Shown in pieces: positions 15,763 to 25,869 of a DNA stretch of 64,000 bases. How positions within the stretch are numbered: position 1 is the first letter of the stretch; each line of letters opens with the position of its first letter. The position numbers and the translations under genes are program-made. The stretch lies in assembly GCA_964006375.1 (NCBI GenBank), contig OZ023266.1:66927403-66991402 (forward strand), read 5' to 3'. Below the pieces are notes generated by a model. It ran no database searches and was not told the DNA's origin. It saw only the letters and a list, made by a program, of their open reading frames with translations. This DNA comes from Tillus elongatus (lineage: Eukaryota; Arthropoda; Insecta; Coleoptera; Cleridae).

Positions 15763-15987
15763 ATTATGAGATTCCTATGTGAAAACTGGAACCTGTGATG
15801 AGCACTAATAAGTACACTTGGAGAAACTCAAATCACCACACACAGAGACATTACGATCGTTTCGTTTCTACTAGAATTTTCTTCCTCTGAAGATGTTGAC
15901 ATTGTCAACGAAACGATCGTAAGGTCTCTGAAATATGTGTTGTGGTGATTTGAGTTTCTCCAAGTGTACTTATTATGAGATTCCTAT
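15763..15987 (-). mobile_element. Short Penelope-like retroposon with 16-bp target duplication and hammerhead motif
   Basis: The insertion 15779-15971 is bracketed by identical 16-bp copies of ATTATGAGATTCCTAT (15763-15778 and 15972-15987). Such a long duplication is typical of target-primed reverse transcription and too long for TA-targeting transposons. Inside, inverted arms (AAGTACACTTGGAGAAAC...GTTTCTCCAAGTGTACTT) flank a hammerhead-ribozyme core on the plus strand at 15884-15924. Hammerheads within terminal repeats that may be inverted are a known property of Penelope-like elements and retrozymes. No reverse transcriptase is present; this is a terminal-repeat-only copy. Confidence 0.72.
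15884..15924 (+). ncRNA. Hammerhead ribozyme motif (type I-like, minimal stem III)
   Basis: The core reads CCT-CTGAAGA-T, then stem II GTTGAC/GTCAAC with loop ATT, then GAAAC-GATC-GT-A-AGG. CTGANGA and GAAA are the invariant hammerhead blocks. AC/GU gives a 2-bp stem III closed by GATC. The U-A before AGG (15920-15921) is the predicted cleavage site, and flanking CCT/AGG gives stem I. One extra base between CTGAAGA and stem II departs from the consensus; the sister copies share it. Confidence 0.65.
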
Positions 15988-16589
15988 AGAGAGTGATAAA
16001 TGTCTAAAAGGCAACATTTACTTTTTCCTCATCTCTGTTCAACATTGACATTTACTTTTACTTGACCACTTATTAACCTGAAATTAGTTTCCATTAGAAC
16101 CTAATTAGGTTAAAGACAATGTTTGTAAATTTCTTCGAGCCCTCATGAAAATTCAATCTGATTTAATTACTGCAAACAGTTACATTAATCAAGATAATTT
16201 AAAGAGTTCATTGAATATTTTCAATTAAAATCAAACTGGTCAGTTAATTAGCAGACAGACACTGATCGTTTTGTTGAAGACAACTAATGTTTAAAACATA
16301 ATAGGATAAATAAAAAGTTAGAGACGCAGCATGTGCGTTATGTTAGTGAATTTTCATAAGAATAATATATTAGTGATTTAGCCTTGTATTAAGGATTATA
16401 AAAAAATTACTTTATTAAATTATGAACAGTAAAAAATTAGGTAAAGAAGTGCAAACGAAAGCATGATCTCTGACATAAATATTTATACAGTAATTTGGAT
16501 ACAAAACTGCATCAAAGCAATTGATAAGCAGGAAATATACTCATAAGTACACTTGGAGAAACCAAATCACTACAACACATTTTAAAAGA

Positions 16590-16630
16590 CCTGACGATCG
16601 TTTCACTAACCAAGTTAGCGTCATCAGAGG
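16590..16630 (-). ncRNA. Hammerhead ribozyme motif, best-preserved copy
   Basis: Minus strand: CCT-CTGATGA-C, stem II GCTAAC/GTTAGT with loop TTG (one G-U pair), GAAAC-GATC-GT-C-AGG. All invariant core bases are present; predicted cleavage follows the C at 16593. It has the same extra base before stem II as the 15.9-kb copy. Confidence 0.68.
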
Positions 16631-16916
16631 ATGAAACATTCCCTGTAGAATGTTTACTTCCAGGTAAACGGAACTAAATCTATACCGTAAGTTAAGTTGC
16701 AAAATTAGATTAATAGGTACAGATATTGCTTTTTTTTAAATCTTGCAAACGAAAATCAGTTTTTCCGAATTTCATTAATTTCAATTTAAAAATCTCTAAT
16801 AACACAAAAGTATGGCAAAAGGTAGAAAATTTCGCTAAACAAAAATGGCTGGATCTAGAAATGCAATATCTGTACTCGAAACGTAGTATGTTAAAAATAG
16901 AACCAGAATGTTTTAT

Positions 16917-16957
16917 CCTCTGATGACGCTAACTTGGTTAGTGAAACGATCATCAGG
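16917..16957 (+). ncRNA. Hammerhead ribozyme motif with a stem III mismatch
   Basis: Identical to the antisense copy at 16590-16630 except GATCAT in place of GATCGT, which breaks one of the two stem III pairs. Probably weak or inactive. Confidence 0.6.
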
Positions 16958-17094
16958 TCTTTTAAAATGTGTTGTGGTGATTTGGGTTCTCCAAGTGTAC
17001 TTATCAGTGCTCATCACAGGTGAAAATCTTCACTTAGGAAATATACTCAACAAAAAATACACTAGAAAGCTGAACATAAAAAAAGTTCCTGTGG

Positions 17095-17530
17095 TTCGGC
17101 CATTGAGGGTGATTGTATGCATGCGGCAGGGGAAGAAGAACCCCCAGGACGAAGAGGGTTTTTGCCCCCTCATTCAAAAACACGGGGGTTTTTTCTTCCC
17201 CTTGTGCATGCATACAACCACCTTTAAAGCCTAAAGCACAAGAAAAATTTCTTGGAAGCCACCCCCAAGAATGTTATGAGTGTTGTGCGAGGTAAACAGA
17301 GTTTAAAGGAGGTATTGCTGCAAAATGTGAAAAACCCATCTTTTCAAAGTCCGACTGTTGTGTGTTTTTCTAGCATTTTCTGCTCATATTTACTCCCCGC
17401 CCAGCACCCTTTATTCATTCTTGGTCCCTGAACTTTCTTGGGGGTTGTCTGCAACAAATTTATCTTGTGGCTTGTGCATCCAAGGGGGGTTTCTAAGCAT
17501 GTTTCTGAAAAAAATCTAAAACCCTCTGTG
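17095..17530. repeat. GC-rich palindromic module inside repeat copy 1
   Basis: GATTGTATGCATGCGGCAGG on the left answers GTGCATGCATACAACC on the right around a centre near 17165. The CAAGAAAAATTTCTTGG-type word follows, then the inverted CCCCGCCCAGCACCC...CTTGTGCATCCAAGG module. Confidence 0.75.
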
Positions 17531-17689
17531 CAGTAAACCTCAAATGTACCTAAATTACATTCCACTTCATCGCTTATATTGTCTTTTTTCAGATAATATA
17601 GAATACAGCAATAAATTAAATATGTTCACCTGCATTGACATTTCTTTTTATCCCATATATAAGCACAAGCTAGGTACAATTAGGGGGGG

Positions 17690-18150
17690 GGGGGTGTATT
17701 TCCTTAACATTGTGGCAACACAAACTTGAAAAGCATATGTTATTTAGAGCGTTTTAACAGTCATAAACTTGATTTGATCATGCCACAGTAGTATTATAAT
17801 CATAAAAAATACTTCTAACTACATACACACAAAAATTAGTAAAATACATTTATACAATCTAATAAAAAACAACAGTTTCGTAATTTGTTAAGAGGTTATG
17901 GGATGTGGTGAAACGGGGTGGGGGTGTTTCCTTAACATTCTGGCAACACAAACTTGAAAAGTAGATAAGTTATTTAGAGCGTTTTAACAGTCACAAACTT
18001 GATTTGATCATGTCACAGTAGTATTCTAACCATAAAAAAATACTTCTACCTACATACACACAAAAATTAGTAAAATACATTTATACAATCTAATAAAAAA
18101 CAACAGTTCCGTAATTAGTTAAGAGGTTATGAGATCTGATGAAACGTTAA
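17690..18150 (+). repeat. Tandem duplication, ~230-bp period
   Basis: Two copies, highly similar by eye, start near 17690 and 17921. Both run from TTTCCTTAACATT-TGGCAAC through TTTAACAGTCA-AAACTTGATT to AACAACAGTT-CGTAATT. The homologous copy at 27.8 kb has a single unit. Confidence 0.85.
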
Positions 18151-18533
18151 ACTCACTATACCGCAGCATAATATTATTGTGTTGCGACTACTCACCCCAT
18201 GTCGCATGTGCGTGAGTGCAAAAATAGGTCGCATTAGTCGCATTATCATATCCCTCTAGTAATCGTATCATGTCTAAAATCTAAATTTGAGGCTAAATTT
18301 GGAATTTGATAATGACAATTGACAATAAATGACATTATTACAGAATGACAAATGACAGCGGAGCTCTAATACGAACGCGGTCTAACTACGTTGTCAGTAA
18401 ATTATGATTGGAGGGATAAATTAAAAATCATGATAAATGGGTAATTTGAAATTTGCAGGTCTTAAATACAGCTATGGATTACGGTATTTTTTAACTAACT
18501 GATAAAATTAAATTTGATAAAATGTGTTCTTTA
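18151..18533. other. No gene seen
   Basis: Unassigned sequence between the repeat and a truncated LINE; nothing supportable. Confidence 0.4.
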
Positions 18534-19290
18534 CAACAAGCGGATCCTCATAGCCACAGACAGCCAGGCAGCCCTTAAGGCACTAAGTAGCCCACAGGTA
18601 AATTCCTGGCTGGTGAGTGAGTGCCGAGACGAGGCGAGCGACCTGGCTGGGCAGAATGAGGTGACCCTCATCTGGGTGCCGGGTCACTCGGGGGTCAAAG
18701 GCAATGAAGAAGCTGACAGTCTCACAAAGAGAAGGTCAGCAGAACCATTTATGAGACCAGAACCGGCTCTGGGCGTGACAAAGAGCACTGCCAGGGGAGC
18801 CATTAAGTCCTTGGTCAAAAACCAACACAAGCTGTACTGGGCGGACTGTCCAGGACTCAGACATGGGAAGTCAATAATTGACGGACCCAGTTCAAAGAGA
18901 GCCGTGGAGCTGCTAAATCTTAGCAGAGGACAGCTCAGAAACACAACAGGTCTCTTGACGGGACACATGGCCGTCAGGAAACACCTTAATAAAATGGGGC
19001 GGTTCGAAGGGGACCTCGCATGCAGACTCTGCGGCGAGGGGGAGGAATCAGCCCAGCACATCTTGTGCGAGTGTAAAGCTCTGGACCGCAAAAGACAACT
19101 GATCTACGGTCAGTGTAGACGGGAGACAGGGCAATATAAAACTTCACCCTACCAATCGCTGTGCAGATTAGTTGAAGGCACAGTGATTTTGGAATGGGTG
19201 GAGTAAGACTAAGGGCATGCACAACAACCAAAGGTTGCAGTGCTATCGGGGCGGCAAGGCCGCGGACGAGCCCTGAGGTAAAAAAAAGCA
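18534..19290 (+). mobile_element. 5'-truncated copy of the window's LINE
   Basis: Matches the 3' ~750 bp of the full LINE at 45.95-51.19 kb, from within the RNase H coding region through the 3' UTR (GCTATCGGGGCGGCAAGGCC, GAGCCCTGAGG) to an A-rich tail at about 19280-19288. 5' truncation is typical of target-primed reverse transcription. No clear target duplication was found. Confidence 0.85.
18538..19206 (+). pseudogene. LINE ORF2 fragment: RNase H and C-terminal zinc knuckle
   Basis: Open to its natural stop but lacking the endonuclease, the reverse transcriptase and the first RNase H motifs. It retains ATDSQAALKAL, WVPGHSGVKGNEEAD and the CRLCGEGEESAQHILCEC knuckle, ending VILEWVE as in the complete copy. 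Replacements relative to that copy (for example SLTKRRSAEPF for SLAKRGSAEPF) show independent drift. Confidence 0.85.
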
Positions 19291-20021
19291 TAGTTTCTGC
19301 TTGTAATATACACAATTTAAAGCAAGGATATGTTCCAAACAAAATTATAAAATTTTTTGAATATCTGATTTCATAAATTTTGATAGATCCAGGCTAAGGT
19401 CTTCTTTCCCATAACACTTCGACGACTAGTTTCAGTACAAAACTTAACTTTAAAATGCAACTAACCCAATTTTATTATCAAATAACCATTTTTAACCCAT
19501 TGTCATCGATTTAATTTGGACACTTTGAAGTAAAAGTAATTTTAGTAGGCGCATTTACCCCCTTCAATTTATTTTATAGTAACAAAAAATATGATATATC
19601 TAAAACAATGACTCAAATTAATAAAATAATGAAATACTTTGCCTAAGTAGTGAAAATAATATAAAATAAGATGCAACAAAATTGTGGACCTAAGTTCCCG
19701 TTTTAGTAGATCAATATATTATCCAATTAACTACAAAAACTGCAAAAGTATGCAAGAACACATGAAATGTTTTCCATTTTATCATTGTATCTAATCGTCC
19801 CACTCAACTTAACAATGTACTTTTTCGATTAGAAGAACAAACAAAACGTTAACCCATCATATCACAAACGCCATGCTGTATCTTCAAAAATAATGAACGT
19901 ACTTTACAGTGAAACAAAAACAATTGGACGATTTCAAGAACTAGTTAACATGCTCTCATCGCTATTGTAGTCGCATATTGTTCGCAATATGCGAATCGAA
20001 GAACAATGATGGGTTTTCGAG
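19291..20021. other. No gene seen
   Basis: AT-rich DNA with no supported ORF, repeat or RNA gene. Confidence 0.4.
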
Positions 20022-20252
20022 ATGCCCCTTACGCCCTCTTATTCAGACTCATCCAGGCCAGACGGTGAATTGCCCGTCGGGATCTGCTCCTCTATATGCG
20101 TTCCCGGTTACCATGACAACATGCCGCAAGCAAGTCGTCCCGTTAACGTCTCGGCAGACAGGATCAGTCAGTGGCCACAAGATTACTTCTTTGTTGCATG
20201 TTTTTTGGGGTCATTCTATGCCATCTCAGGATATTTTTCTAATATAATATAA
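20022..20252 (+). CDS. Unrecognised short ORF with one membrane segment
   Basis: A 76-residue frame from the ATG at 20022, in sequence of higher GC than its flanks. The first ~50 residues are polar with several Cys and Pro; the last part (DYFFVACFLGSFYAISGYF) would span a membrane. An AG just before the ATG could be a splice acceptor, so this may be a terminal exon. A second frame over the same bases is open almost as long, which weakens the case. No family recognised. Confidence 0.2.
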   Translation: MPLTPSYSDSSRPDGELPVGICSSICVPGYHDNMPQASRPVNVSADRISQWPQDYFFVACFLGSFYAISGYFSNII

Positions 20253-20841
20253 TCTTCTAATCTCTTGCTTGAGAATGCTGCTAAAATATTTGTTTTAAAA
20301 ACTAAATAGATAAAAATAATGGAGGAACATAAGCGGGTATAAATTAATTGTTGTTTCCCTTACTTAGTGAAACCATTATATACTAAATATCTCCTAGATA
20401 ATGCTAACATTTTATTAGAAAACATTTTACTGGAAAATAATGCAAATGCTCTAGAAGGTCAAGAGAAATGAATATTTTTAACGAATATCAAGCTCAGCGT
20501 ATTTTTTTTACCTAGACTGTACTTGATTATTTCTGCACAACTGCAACAAGATAAGGACCTGACCAGACCTGACCTGACCTAATTGCTTTTATGTATTTAC
20601 GGTCAGTGAAATTAGTTGATTTGTATTTTGTTGTAATCAAAGTAAGGTACTTAGTTGGTATAAATATTTCGGCTAACTATTGTCATTTCGTTAGTTCGTA
20701 ACGAATTACTTTTTTAGCAAATTTTCATAAATAAATTCGATAATGAGATTAAAACTTTTAAATACTGAAGACATTTCTTCAAATGGGCACGAATTGACAC
20801 CCTAGAGCCCATATCTACGGTCAGTTATATTGGCATATATG

Positions 20842-22256
20842 TATATTTTGGTTTGGATATGGCAATAAACTCATCAATTAAGAAATAAGACAACATATCA
20901 ATAAATGAAAGAATGGTATTTAATTAAATGTGTAAATTGTTTTCGCTCCACTTCCATACATTCATAAAATCTTTGCTCCACTTCCGAACGAACATTTCGA
21001 AGCATTTCGGGCGTTATCTGACGACCTTATTCAACAATTCGCCGACGAAGCTCCTCAAGTGAGTTTGGCCGTGTGGCATTATTTTCGAGTTCAAATGTCC
21101 CCATAGAAAAAAAATCTAAGGGTGTTAAATCTGGCGATCTGGGATGCCGCTTAATTGAACCTCTGCGTCTTATTTAGTGATTAGTATTGTTCAGTTGCGG
21201 CATATTGTGGTGGAGCACCATTCTGCTGAAACCACACGTCCTCTTCTGCCAAAGCGTTCTCATTTTCCAATACTTCCACAATCGTCGGGTAGAAAGCGTT
21301 TCCAGTAGATCCAGATACATGTTCTCATCCACATTTCCCGGTAGGAAGAAAGGCCCTATGAAATGGTCTCCCAGGATGCCCAGACAAACATTCAATTGGA
21401 TGGATTCATTTCATGGATGCTGCGTATGAGTTTCAAGAAAAAATATTAGATTTTCATCGCTCCAGTAGTGGCAATTATGGCGGTTGACATGGCCAATCAG
21501 TTGGAACGTACATTAATAAAAAACAACAGATTTAAGTACAGAAAGGTAGGATTTCTTCAGGCACGATGACTCATTTCTTTACAGAACTGCACGCGGCGAT
21601 CAGGATCTTCTTCATTAAGTGTCTGTATTAAATTAAGTTTATATGGGTGATACTTATTACTTTTTAAGATTCGGCGGCCATTAGCTACAGAAATTCCTGA
21701 AGTACTTGCAAGTTTCCCAAGACTCAAATTTGGTTCCATTGCGATGTGACCCACGACAGCTACCTGATTACCGTTATTACGTACGACCTGCTCACGTTGA
21801 TGCTTTTTGTTTGCAACCGATCCAGTTTTCCAAAATTTATGCATTAAATCCAGGACGTACCGATGCGAAGTGTTTTTTTTTTTTGAGGATGACGATCGTT
21901 AAAAATAGGTGCTGCCTGTCGTGAGCAGTTGTCATTCTTGTATTCACGAATTGGAAAGCAATCGACTTTGTGATGATTTTACTGGATATTTACTTGTCTA
22001 ATTTAAAGTAAAACAAGTAAGAACAAAAAATTCTAAAAGAAAATACTTTTATCGAAAAATTGTGAAAAAAGTCGCCCGATAATAGCCGAAATGCTTCGAA
22101 CTGTTCGTTCGGAGGTGGAGCATATATTATATACTTGTATGGAAGTAAAGGGAAAACCATCTGAACATTGAATTCAATAACATTCTTTCATTCATTGATA
22201 TTTTGTCTTACTCTTTAATAGATGATTTTATTGCCATATCCAAACCAAAATGTAAA
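20842..22256 (-). mobile_element. Degenerate DD41D element with ~180-bp TIRs
   Basis: Inverted ends about 20842-21020 and 22075-22256 share TTTTGGTTTGGATATGGCAA and GAACGAACA-TTCGAAGCATT. Between them is a dead minus-strand transposase. Confidence 0.75.
20995..21960 (-). pseudogene. DD41D transposase, heavily decayed
   Basis: Minus-strand fragments in several frames: an N-terminal part (HKFWKTGSVANKK, SGISVANGRRILKSNKYHPY); a first catalytic block where Asp is lost (HVNRHNCHYWSDEN follows it); CLGILGDHFIGPFFLPGN; a second block reading QQNGAPPQY (Asp to Asn); and a third block SPDLTPLDFF that is intact. Two of three catalytic residues are lost, with several frameshifts. Confidence 0.75.
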
Positions 22257-22336
22257 AAGTCGTGTGTTATAGAATCTAGAAAGCTTTAAAATGCGGTGTC
22301 ACTCAACATACGCTGCCATTTAGGCAATCATGTGTC

Positions 22337-22340
<4 letters not shown>

Positions 22341-22413
<73 letters not shown>
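22341..22413. repeat. (TA)n microsatellite
   Basis: About 73 bp of pure AT dinucleotide ending at the left end of the next transposon. Confidence 0.95.
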
Positions 22414-22416
<3 letters not shown>

Positions 22417-24479
22417 TGTGGAACAGCCAAATGGAATAAATTCGATAACGGATAAATGAGGGCGTGTTGGGAAAAACGCTTGGACACGTCGATTTGTATT
22501 TTTAACTGCGCATCTTTTTCAAGAAAAAAAATTATATAGGGTGCGTCATGTGACAGTGGCCAATACCAACTTTCTTATTTTAAATACAAGCCCCTGTATA
22601 TTATTAATTTTTTGGATTCTTCAGAAAATTCTAGACATAATTCATGTACAATGTTCTATACCTATCTTCAACTGTTTCGGAAATATTAAGTATTTTCAGA
22701 TTTATTACAAAAATTAACATTAAAAATAGAAAATTATTTTATTTCACAAATTCGCTACATTGCATTCAATACTTATTTCCCATTCAGCTCTTGATAATGA
22801 GAAAGTAAACAAAAACCATTCCTGCGTTTCTTTTTACTGATATGAAATGAAACAAAAACAAAAACAGTTTTCTTTCTGTTCGTATAAAACTCGTAGCCTT
22901 AGCAACTTGTTGTCTGCCTGCATGACAGTAGTGATTAGTGTCAGTGCTATTGTCGTTTGAATTTCGTTAACAGTACGTAATAATATCAGAAAAATGGTTC
23001 ATTTAACAGAAATGCACAAAATAACCATTCTACAAATGATTGGTTATGGAGATAACACACGGACACAGATGGAAGTGTCTCGCTTATTTCACGAAAAATT
23101 TCCAAATTTGCCGTCTGTATCCCAAGGAACAATTAGCAAAATAGAAAAGCAGTTTCGCGAGCTTGGTCATGTGAGACAGATAAAAAAAGTAGCTGCCAAT
23201 GCAGTAAGTGATGATACGAAATTGGATATTACGCTTGAGTTTCAAGAAAACCCACATAATTCTGGTCGACAAGCAGCCCAACTATTCAACGTTAGCCTCA
23301 CAGCAATTTTTCGAACATTAAAGGAAAGTAAAATGCATCCCTATAAAATGATACCAACTCAGGAGCTCATGGAGGACGATTTCGATAGGAGAACGTATTT
23401 TTGTGAACAAATGATGGCAATGTTAGATAACAATGTGATCCAATTAGAAGATGTTTTGTTTTCTGATGAGAGCACATTTACACTTCACGGTCATGTTAAT
23501 CGTCAAAATTGCCGCTATTGGTCTAATGAGAATCCTCATTGGATGAGAGAGGAACATACGCAATATCCTGAAAAAGTTAATGTTTGGGCAGGAATTGTTG
23601 GAAATCATATCGTAGGTCCCTTTTTCATTGACGGCAACTTGAATGGGGATAAATATTTAGAACTGCTCCAAAATAATGTCGTGCCAACTTTGACAAACTT
23701 ATATCCAGATCCAGCAAACCCACAAGTTCCTGCCAATAAAATATGGTTTCAGCAAGATGGAGCACCGCCCCATTACCAAATCAATGTCCGGCAGTACCTG
23801 AACCAAATTTTTCCAAATCGGTGGATAGGGAGGCGCGGATCGATAGAATGGCCAGCACGATCTCCTGATCTGTCGCTATTAGACTACTTTTTGTGGGGAT
23901 ATGTCAAAAGTATTGTATACAAAACTAAGCCCCTCAACTTAGATGACTTAAAAAGACGAATCACGCTTGCGATTAGATCAGTCACGCCTGAGATGTTGAG
24001 TAATGTTAGAAGACATTTCTATACCAGATTAGCATGTTGCCAAGATGTTCGTGGCGAGCATTTTGAACATTTACTACATTGACATTAATTTTTTTTTGTT
24101 TTCTTAAATTATTAAGAAATAATCAGTATTTCTTATTAGAATTTGTGAAATAAAATAATTTTCTATTTTTAATGTTAATTTTTGTAATAAATCTGAAAAT
24201 ACTTAATATTTCCGAAACAGTTGAAGATAGGTATAGGACATTGTACATGAATTATGTCTAGAATTTTCTGAAGAATCCAAAAAATTAATAATATACAGGG
24301 GCTTGTATTTAAAATAAGAAAGTTGGTATTGGCCACTGTCACATGACGCACCCTAAATAATTTTTTTTTCTTGAAAAAGATGCGCAGTTAAAAATACAAA
24401 TCGACGTGTCCAAGCGTTTTTCCCAACACGTCCTCATTTATCCGTTATCGAATTTATTCCATTTGGCTGTTCCACACTG
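22414..24479 (+). mobile_element. DD41D transposon with ~340-bp two-part TIRs ('shell C')
   Basis: The outer ends CAGTGTGGAACAGCC...GGCTGTTCCACACTG lie at 22414 and 24479, both followed by TA. The inverted repeat continues for about 340 bp on each side with very few differences. About 124 bp in, at 22538 and 24354, both arms contain a second terminus-like junction (AGGGTGCGTCATGTGACAG). As in shells A and B, this suggests one element seated in the midpoint of another palindrome. Confidence 0.82.
22994..24082 (+). CDS. DD41D mariner-superfamily transposase, full length
   Basis: A 362-residue transposase with an uninterrupted frame. The start at MVHLTEMHKITIL fits the N-terminal helix-turn-helix of this group (about 1-60), followed by a second helical domain (about 75-120). 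Catalytic Asp are in LFSDESTF (about 158), QQDGAPPHY (255) and SLLDYFLWG (297), again 41 residues apart between the second and third. WPARSPDL precedes the last. It ends CCQDVRGEHFEHLLH. Lineage differs clearly from the copy at 5.1 kb (different N-terminus and TIRs), so at least two DD41D subfamilies coexist. A candidate active gene. Confidence 0.86.
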   Translation: MVHLTEMHKITILQMIGYGDNTRTQMEVSRLFHEKFPNLPSVSQGTISKIEKQFRELGHVRQIKKVAANAVSDDTKLDITLEFQENPHNSGRQAAQLFNVSLTAIFRTLKESKMHPYKMIPTQELMEDDFDRRTYFCEQMMAMLDNNVIQLEDVLFSDESTFTLHGHVNRQNCRYWSNENPHWMREEHTQYPEKVNVWAGIVGNHIVGPFFIDGNLNGDKYLELLQNNVVPTLTNLYPDPANPQVPANKIWFQQDGAPPHYQINVRQYLNQIFPNRWIGRRGSIEWPARSPDLSLLDYFLWGYVKSIVYKTKPLNLDDLKRRITLAIRSVTPEMLSNVRRHFYTRLACCQDVRGEHFEHLLH

Positions 24480-24507
24480 TATATAATTACAGTTTTTAAA
24501 CCTTAGT

Positions 24508-24792
24508 ATGGAGTCGTGTAAAATAACAAGGTCTATGCCTGAATACAAGGGCAAACAAATTAAAGTTCTCAAAAATATCTTGCTTAAACAAGGTAGTGAT
24601 CAAGTAGTTGGAGAAGAAGAAGTAAAAAACGAGCAAATTCTGCAACAAATAATAGACGAAGTGCTTCTATCAGATGCAGCAGATGATAATCAGCCTACAC
24701 AAGAAGATATATTTAACCAAAAGTTGTTGGAAATAAATAGGAAAATCAGTGAGGAAAAGCTAAAGCCAGAACACAGTGAACTTATATCTTAA
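24508..24792 (+). CDS. Unrecognised 94-residue ORF
   Basis: A highly charged, hydrophilic frame directly after the transposon, rich in Glu, Lys and Gln, with a likely coiled-coil stretch (EEEVKNEQILQQIIDEVLL). A TTAG just upstream could be a splice acceptor, making it a last exon. No signal peptide, membrane segment or recognised domain; could be a fragment of an unknown element. Confidence 0.3.
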   Translation: MESCKITRSMPEYKGKQIKVLKNILLKQGSDQVVGEEEVKNEQILQQIIDEVLLSDAADDNQPTQEDIFNQKLLEINRKISEEKLKPEHSELIS

Positions 24793-25059
24793 ACAACGTA
24801 TTTTCTTACACCAAACGGTGAAAACAATTACAAGTTGGTGTAGACCCTCTACTAAAATTCCTACCCATAGCAAAAGTATCGCAGAAAAATTGTAGTGTAC
24901 CAGTGTTTTTCGATTTGTGGACATTCTAAGAATTTTTAAATGTATTACCCACAATAATTTACAATATGGAAAACAATGTTTGAGAGAAAACTAGCGAGTC
25001 ATATAATTTAAATAAATATCTAGTGACAATACAAAGAAAAAAAAACACACACACACAGA

Positions 25060-25500
25060 CACAGGGTGGGTCAAAGTCGATGACCTATTAAAACTATACG
25101 GTGAACCAAGAAAAGACAGAAATCTGAAATTACGTTCATAAGTGTTCATTATCTTCAATTTGAAAATATTTTTGACACTGTGGCGCTGCCACATCCATCC
25201 GTACCAGATACCAACTTTCTTTCTTCAAATCAAAACAGCCTGTATATTGTGACATTTTCAGATTCCTAGGAACATTTTAAAAGTTTTTTTAGGTGATGTA
25301 TCTTTCGCCTATCTTAAGACGTTAAGGGGATAAAAATTATCATTTAGGAAATTTGACAACCTGCATGCGTTATTAAAAAAACTATTCTTTCCGCAACCAG
25401 CATAAGTTGAGGTAGCTGAGTTTTTGGTTGCTGTTTGTCAATAGGTTAATATATCATGATGTGTCATGCAAATCCAATTAATGCGTACACGGTGTCTCCA
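25060..25500 (+). mobile_element. Half of a DD41D-type element (left terminus only)
   Basis: A CAGGGTGGGTCAAAGTCG terminus follows a (CA)n tract at about 25062. A second terminus-like word on the other strand (ACAGCCTGTATA) lies near 25246. No partner end or coding sequence was found. Confidence 0.45.
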
Positions 25501-25869
25501 AAAAAATAGCTTCTGGTAAAACAGGCAGGCAAGTCATAGGGGATTTTTAAACCAAACACCATGTATTATATAATGATAATAGCAAGGTCAATTGATTTTC
25601 TATTTAAAAGTACCATGTTGTGTTATACATATTCTCAGCGGTTTTTAACTTTAAGCAAAAACCCACTATATTGCAAATAAAATTTTTAAACTCCGCTGAA
25701 TAATACCAATTTTTAATTCCTCAACAACCTGTCATCTGATCAAATAATGCTCAGAAAAATCTGGTTTATTATTTAATACTCAAAAATTATACAATTAACA
25801 GCTCCAACGATTCTCAAATGCAAAATAACAAAAAGAAAATAAACATAAAACACAAAAGTTAAAATCAAT

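Larger units (their letters stand above)
16530..17049 (+). mobile_element. Penelope-like retroposon with 14-bp target duplication and two hammerhead motifs
   Basis: The insertion 16544-17035 lies between identical AGGAAATATACTCA copies (16530-16543 and 17036-17049). The ~90-bp arms 16544-16635 and 16912-17003 are inverted copies ending AAGTACACTTGGAGAA. Each contains a hammerhead core, antisense on the left and sense on the right. The unique middle holds a short open frame (16726-16923) rich in Lys/Phe/Asn that could be the start of the element's protein but is not recognisable. The uninterrupted target is present at about 27175-27195, proving insertion into a repeat copy. Confidence 0.75.
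16320..18150 (+). repeat. Large dispersed repeat, copy 1 (interrupted by a Penelope-like insertion)
   Basis: Begins with a GACGCAGCATGTGCGT hairpin end and TAGTGAATTTTCATAAGAA. It continues through GTAAAAAATTAGGTAAAGAA-like sequence, a GC-rich palindrome (17095-17240) and AGATAATATAGAATACAGC to a tandem duplication at the 3' side. The same blocks in the same order form 26945-27965, without the insertion at 16544-17035. Confidence 0.8.
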
